Of a DNA stretch of 64,000 nucleotides, positions 59,727 to 64,000 are shown piece after piece; the first letter of the stretch is position 1, and each line of letters starts with the position of its first letter. The notes under the pieces are model-generated. The model was not told the DNA's origin and ran no database searches. It saw nothing but the letters and a program-made list of their open reading frames with translations. The stretch lies in contig NBAY01000009.1 of the NCBI GenBank assembly GCA_002794775.1, positions 868,001-932,000 of the forward strand. The letters run 5' to 3'. The position numbers and the translations under genes were made by a program. The stretch comes from Porodaedalea pini. Its lineage: Eukaryota; Basidiomycota; Agaricomycetes; Hymenochaetales; Hymenochaetaceae.

Positions 59727-60438
59727 GGTGGTGATGCTGATAGAAAGCTTGAGGAGACTAGGACATATGTATATGTATGCGTGTCACTGCATCAGCAGCG
59801 CGTCCGAATGTTGATGACTCGCAGTCGGCTCCGACCTTCGTCTTTGTTCCATTCTAAACCCGATGGAACTTTGAGAGGAAAACCCAAAGTAGAGTTGATG
59901 TAACGAAATGTTACTCTCTTTGTTCTAATTCGGCTGGTCCCGCTTACTAATGTTCTCTTTTAGGTTTCTTAGTTTTATCTTAAAGATCGGGCAGTTGTCG
60001 ATGGCACGCGTCAAAGGTGAGGCTAGGTAGTTAAATAGTAGATAGATTTGTTGGGGATGGAGCATTCTTCTTGCTCGATCCCCTCTCGCAATATATATAC
60101 TACGGTTTACGCCAGCTAGTTTATACGCGTGAACTCGAAGCTCTGGAGAATCCGGTGTGACCGAATATTAAATTCATCACAGTTGGAGTACCTGGCACCT
60201 GCACGAATCTTCAGGCAAGTCAAGGCGGGAATAAAACGGAGCATTATGACACATATAGACAAATCTTCGGATCACGCGCTCACGTGCCCTATGATTTATA
60301 ATGCATCTGCTATCTACTTATCAACAGATATCCAACCGCTCAGAAAACACAAAACAAACGAAAGAAAGACAGACGAAGTGCTTGAAACATTGTAGGCTAA
60401 ACTGGGGGATACGAGATGAAAGGTTGTATCATTATAGG
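59727..60438. other. Intergenic between MuiA-like gene and LINE 3' end
   Basis: 712 bp without a recognised gene. Towards the right the minus strand carries the presumed 3' end of the retrotransposon, where the motif TTTAGCCTAYAATG occurs twice (about 60393-60406 and 60432-60445). Confidence 0.35.
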
Positions 60439-60843
60439 CTAAATGTGATATGAAGGGGGAAGTTCTGAGAAAAGGGGCATGGCGTCAGGAGGACAACGAA
60501 ATGAGAAATAAGCGAATTTTAGTAGTAGAAGGAAGTTATTAGGACGGAACCAATCAGGGAAATGAGCAGGTAAAATATGTTGATGAAAAAGGCCGTGACG
60601 GATATGGGCAAAGAAAGGACAAATATTCAGAAGATGGCGAACATCATGTTTGACGCATAGGGGGTCCGGGCAACGTGGTTCTGGGTTGCGGATATGCAGA
60701 TCAAGTGCGTTTAGCAAAATGCCAACAGCACATCCATGAACTAGGTGGGGTATCCTCTTCTCAGGGGGTAGTTTAAGGAATGCGTGAAACGATCGAGTAG
60801 GATTTAGGATGAAGGACGATGGTTCGGCAATCGATCGGTGGCC
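60439..60843 (-). pseudogene. C-terminal zinc-knuckle segment of the LINE ORF
   Basis: Same frame as the RT ORF, beyond its TGA. It reads FILNPTRSFHAFLKLPPEKR, then a CCHC-like knuckle with CPDPLC, H and NICPFFAHIR, typical of LINE C-termini, and stops at 60439-60441. It is separated from the RT by the stop only. Confidence 0.7.
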
Positions 60844-63105
60844 TCATAAATTAACAAGGCAGCTTTTCCATTCTTGAAGGAGGTCGAGTTGGAGCTGCGC
60901 GGTGAGATTCGGGAGTGAGTCCGGGATGGGCTCATGAACTCGGTTGGTTGTGGCGTCCTTGGCCAATTTGTCGGCCTTAGAATTGCCCAGGACTCCCTTG
61001 TGTGAGGGGAGCCACTGGACCGCAATGTGTGACGTGGGGTGGTGTTGGACTAGAAATATTCCGCACAGATGACGAAAGAGGATGATGAAGTCAGTGTGAC
61101 TATTATCGTCAGTAAAGATGAGGTTGGCGCAATTCAGCAAATCGATGACGACGTGAATGTGCACTGGTGTGGAACATTTCGTGAGAAGAGAGGATATCCG
61201 GCATATGGCTGCGATGAGCGCTTCCTGCTCCTCAAACAATATATTCGAGCGAGAGTGTGCTACTGAAGAAAAGACAGCTAGTTCGGTGTGATCGTGCATA
61301 ATAACGTAACCATGGCCACCGATGGTGGCCCCGTTATCGTCAGGGATGATGGAGCCATCTGTAAAGATAAAATATTGGTAAGGAGGTGGGTGTAAATAAA
61401 AGGAATTAAATGAGCGAATAGCTCTCTGGCACTGGTCAGGAGCTGGGATAGGAATAAGTGTGAGCCTGGAATGAACAGGGACGAACACAGGGTAAGAGGG
61501 GGATTTGGGAATGGAGATGTGTGGAAGGAGCGTGTCGCAAAGATAGCTGTTTTTGTTGGGAATATGTTTTGAATGCGAATAGTAAGAGAGTAAAAAGTTT
61601 TGGGACAACCTGCAAATAAAAAGATCGAGTGGGGGAATCGAAAGGACCGATTCTGCGATAGAAGGGCTTAAAGTATGTTGGAGAATGGAATGTAAGAAGC
61701 GGTTCTGAATGGGTTGTAAAAGAGACAAAATGAGGTTGGATTCAGGGAAAAGAACTGCACCGTAGATTGCCACGGAGCGGATGAGGCCGAAATATAAAAG
61801 TCGAGCATATTGAAAGTATGCTCCATTGGAAGAATTGAAAAGGAATGAGTGTTGGTGTAGGGTAGAAAGCGCCTTGTTCGCGCGAGCTTGGAAATGAAGT
61901 TTGGGCGATAGGTCAAAGGAAAAAATGACCCCTAGCCATGTGATATGTTGTGAGGGCAATATGACAAGATTGCCCGGAAGAGAAAGAGAAAATGAGGACG
62001 ATTGAGGTTGATTAAAAAGAAAAGATCGAAAATGGAAGCGAGCCATCTGAGGCTGCGGAATGATGTGTAAAAGTTCGATGGCGTTGGGATCAACAGATAA
62101 GCCAAGTGCCTGGAATTGGGAGAAAAGAAAAGAAAACTGATTGCACAACTGTACCAGATTAGTCTGGATACTGAGCAACCGGGCAGAAAGGAGATGATCG
62201 TCCATGTATGCAAATAGAGGGCAATGAGGGCCAAAGCGTTTGTAATAGGAAAAGATCACGTCAGCTGAAGCGAAGATTGAAATAAGAGGGGGCAGAGGGG
62301 ATCCCTGAGGGACACCGTGGTTGGGTTTTATAAAAGGATTGGAAAAGAAATTGTTAAAGTGAAATGAAATTGGGCGATCGGTAAGCCAATTGGCCAAGAT
62401 ATGAATGAAGTTAGGATGGACCTTTGAACGAATGAGTTTGTTAAGAAGAAGAGGATGGGAGATGTTATCAAAGAAACCCTGGATGTCCATGGATAGAATA
62501 GAAGTAATGTAATAACGGTGTCGCATATGAACACTCTTTTGGACTGGTTCGCTGGGTGTAATAAAAGGATTAGAAAGGATAAAGGATAAAAGTTCGTAGC
62601 AAGCGGTGAGAGATGAGCGGTGTTTTCGACACCCATGTTGAGAGTCAGGGAGGAGGTTATTCTTTTCGAAGAAGGGTTGGAGAAAATTGAAAAGAACGTG
62701 TTCAAAAAGCTTTCTGATTGTGTCCACCAAAGTGATGGGTCGGAATGCCCTAGGCACCAAAAAATCGGAGCATTTGGGCTTGGGGATGAAAGTGACTAGA
62801 GACATTTTAAAAGAAAGGGGAAAATGGCCTAATTCAAGGCATTTGGAAAAAAGGTCTGCAAAAAATTGTCCATGGTGTTCTACCAGCAATGCGAGGTGTT
62901 GATACGAGATATGGTTATTCCCAGGGCTCGTTTCTTTGTCGATACCTCGAAGGGCATTGAGCACGTCGTTCGTCGACACAATCGGGCTGTCAGCTAGCGC
63001 CGGTAGATGGACCGGTTCTGGCTGAGACGAAAGAGGCGGAAAGAATGTACTGCGAAACAGGGAGGCTTTGTCGTCCTCAGTAGTCAAGAAGGATCCGTTT
63101 GGCAT
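60844..63105 (-). CDS. Reverse transcriptase with RNase H (LINE ORF, central part)
   Basis: Longest uninterrupted frame of the element, 753 codons. RT blocks include FIPKPKCSDFLVPRAFRPIT, MDIQGFFDNISHPLLLN (first catalytic Asp), NHGVPQGSPLPPLI and FAYMDDHLLS (YMDD active site, about residue 295). RNase H follows with FIFTDGS, EEQEALIAAI and HIAVQWLPSHKGVLGNSKAD. The frame ends at a TGA after SCLVNL, beyond which the same frame continues into the zinc-knuckle part. Its start as given is just the first Met after the upstream TGA, not a true start. Confidence 0.88.
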   Translation of the reverse strand: MPNGSFLTTEDDKASLFRSTFFPPLSSQPEPVHLPALADSPIVSTNDVLNALRGIDKETSPGNNHISYQHLALLVEHHGQFFADLFSKCLELGHFPLSFKMSLVTFIPKPKCSDFLVPRAFRPITLVDTIRKLFEHVLFNFLQPFFEKNNLLPDSQHGCRKHRSSLTACYELLSFILSNPFITPSEPVQKSVHMRHRYYITSILSMDIQGFFDNISHPLLLNKLIRSKVHPNFIHILANWLTDRPISFHFNNFFSNPFIKPNHGVPQGSPLPPLISIFASADVIFSYYKRFGPHCPLFAYMDDHLLSARLLSIQTNLVQLCNQFSFLFSQFQALGLSVDPNAIELLHIIPQPQMARFHFRSFLFNQPQSSSFSLSLPGNLVILPSQHITWLGVIFSFDLSPKLHFQARANKALSTLHQHSFLFNSSNGAYFQYARLLYFGLIRSVAIYGAVLFPESNLILSLLQPIQNRFLHSILQHTLSPSIAESVLSIPPLDLFICRLSQNFLLSYYSHSKHIPNKNSYLCDTLLPHISIPKSPSYPVFVPVHSRLTLIPIPAPDQCQRAIRSFNSFYLHPPPYQYFIFTDGSIIPDDNGATIGGHGYVIMHDHTELAVFSSVAHSRSNILFEEQEALIAAICRISSLLTKCSTPVHIHVVIDLLNCANLIFTDDNSHTDFIILFRHLCGIFLVQHHPTSHIAVQWLPSHKGVLGNSKADKLAKDATTNRVHEPIPDSLPNLTAQLQLDLLQEWKSCLVNL

Positions 63106-64000
63106 CCTGAGTGCACTGATAGGGGCGCGACGACACGCGACACCCGTGAACTGTCAGTGCCAGATAGAGTGCTGATCAGAGCTTTGAAGGCGAGCTCCGT
63201 AAAATGCGGTTTTGGCCCTGGACAATTCTGCGTCCAGCCGCTTTTTAGATTCAGCAGATGGGTTTCGGCAGTGTTCCCAATAGAGTTTGGAACAGGCTTC
63301 GGACCACCAAGAGTTGGGGCCAAAGTACATGCGGGGTTTGCGTTTGTGGAGGAATGCCTTGGCAAAAGAGGAAAAGGAGTCCTGGAGAGAAAAAAGGAGA
63401 TCGTCCAGCGACTTCACCAAATGAATGTCTTGAAGGTCAAAGGGAAAAAGTTTAGAGTCGCAGAATTCAGAAACGAAAGTTGGTAAATCATGGGAACGAA
63501 TAGACCGAAGAGGATGTTGAGGGGGGGCGGCAAGAAAGTTGATATTAAAGGAAAATGATAGCGGATAATGATCTGATGGGGTAGTGAAAGAAGGATCGGA
63601 AATAACGATAGACTCGGAAATTTGAGAAGAAAATTCGTCAGACGAAAGGACGAGGTCTACGATAGAAGAATGATTGGTGGATCGGTTATGATAAGTTGGT
63701 TGGCCTGGTGGGTTGCAAATAGTAAGGCCGGCCTCACTGATCCAGTCAGTGAGAACTCGGGAATGTCAGCGACGGACTACAGGTACGTAAGGGGTAGCCG
63801 GGTCGCGTGGAACTCAGTCAGAGGAGGAGGGAGAAGAGAGAGAGAACGGTGAGCCAGGGGAACTGACACAGCGTAGAGGTAAGGGGACAGCTTCTGGACG
63901 TAGCCAGGTAGAATTGACCAGGTCGAAACTAAGGGATAAGTACAGGAGGACTACCTACTTATATACCCTACAGCGGCTGCGCACGGACCAGGGAATTAGC

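Larger units (their letters stand above)
60439..63780 (-). mobile_element. LINE-type (non-LTR) retrotransposon, 5' end unclear, two internal stops
   Basis: Read from right to left: the end of an AP-type endonuclease domain (DWISEAGLTICNPPGQPTYH, then SSIVDLVLSSDEF and SDHYPLSFSF, about 63730-63550), reverse transcriptase, RNase H and a C-terminal zinc knuckle. All segments from 63730 to 60439 are in one frame, interrupted by TGA at 63156-63154 and 60846-60844. EN-RT-RNase H-CCHC order points to a Tad/I-like clade. The endonuclease N-terminus is not recognisable at the right edge, so the copy is truncated or rearranged there. No target duplication can be tested because the 5' end is unclear. 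Confidence 0.85.

Overview
The window is nuclear DNA from a filamentous basidiomycete, most likely an Agaricomycete (polypore-type). Genes are packed 0.1-1 kb apart and broken by many 45-65 nt GT-AG introns with CTRAY-like branch sites. The gene set fits: a Vtc4 polyphosphate polymerase, a tandem pair of 'macrophage activating glycoprotein' genes, a fungal BSC6-type MFS carrier, several helical-plus-MYND paralogues, and a non-LTR retrotransposon. The supplied single-frame ORFs are mostly single exons, so I rebuilt gene models by joining frames at splice sites and checked that exon sums are divisible by three. Where I call a model 'closed', that sum works.

Layout. 0.4-3.6 kb: transcription factor IWS1 and proteasome ATPase RPT2, both +. 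4.3-6.0 kb: first intact helical/MYND protein. 8.0-9.7 kb: MFS transporter on -, missing a clear first exon and carrying a +1 frameshift. 10.2-13.7 kb: an unrecognised low-complexity gene on - and a decayed PCL/Pho80-like cyclin on +. 13.7-16.0 kb: no gene. 16.05-16.64 kb: a small secreted protein made of five 15-residue repeats, with phase-1 introns at the repeat boundaries; this is the most unusual object in the window. 16.9-19.6 kb: divergent lysine-methyltransferase-like gene and peroxisomal carrier ANT1. 19.8-21.5 kb: second MYND paralogue on -. 21.7-22.4 kb: double foldback element. 22.9-28.5 kb: actin capping beta subunit (CAP2), cyclophilin CYP10 and a divergent G-alpha. 29.4-31.4 kb: arrestin-like protein. 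32.2-37.7 kb: third MYND paralogue, Rag GTPase GTR2, and a broken fourth MYND copy. 38.5-41.9 kb: VTC4 in 14 exons. 42.2-43.3 kb: two nested palindromic Tc1/mariner-type MITEs. 43.7-46.0 kb: F-box/LRR protein. 47.9-49.4 kb: tail-anchored protein. 49.4-52.0 kb: nothing recognised. 52.0-57.1 kb: two secreted/GPI-type glycoprotein paralogues flanking an alpha/beta hydrolase, all on -. 57.5-59.7 kb: DUF4139 (MuiA-like) protein with nucleoporin-like FG repeats. 60.4-64.0 kb: decayed LINE-type retrotransposon on -.

Most genes are housekeeping and functionally unlinked: nutrient and polyphosphate signalling (GTR2, VTC4), proteostasis (RPT2, CYP10), cytoskeleton (CAP2), signalling (G-alpha, arrestin). 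The accessory layer is the MYND paralogue set, the repeat-peptide gene, the glycoprotein pair and the transposons. Three otherwise coherent genes (MFS, MYND2, VTC4) each need exactly one base removed from a homopolymer run. This looks more like base-call or assembly error than decay for at least VTC4.
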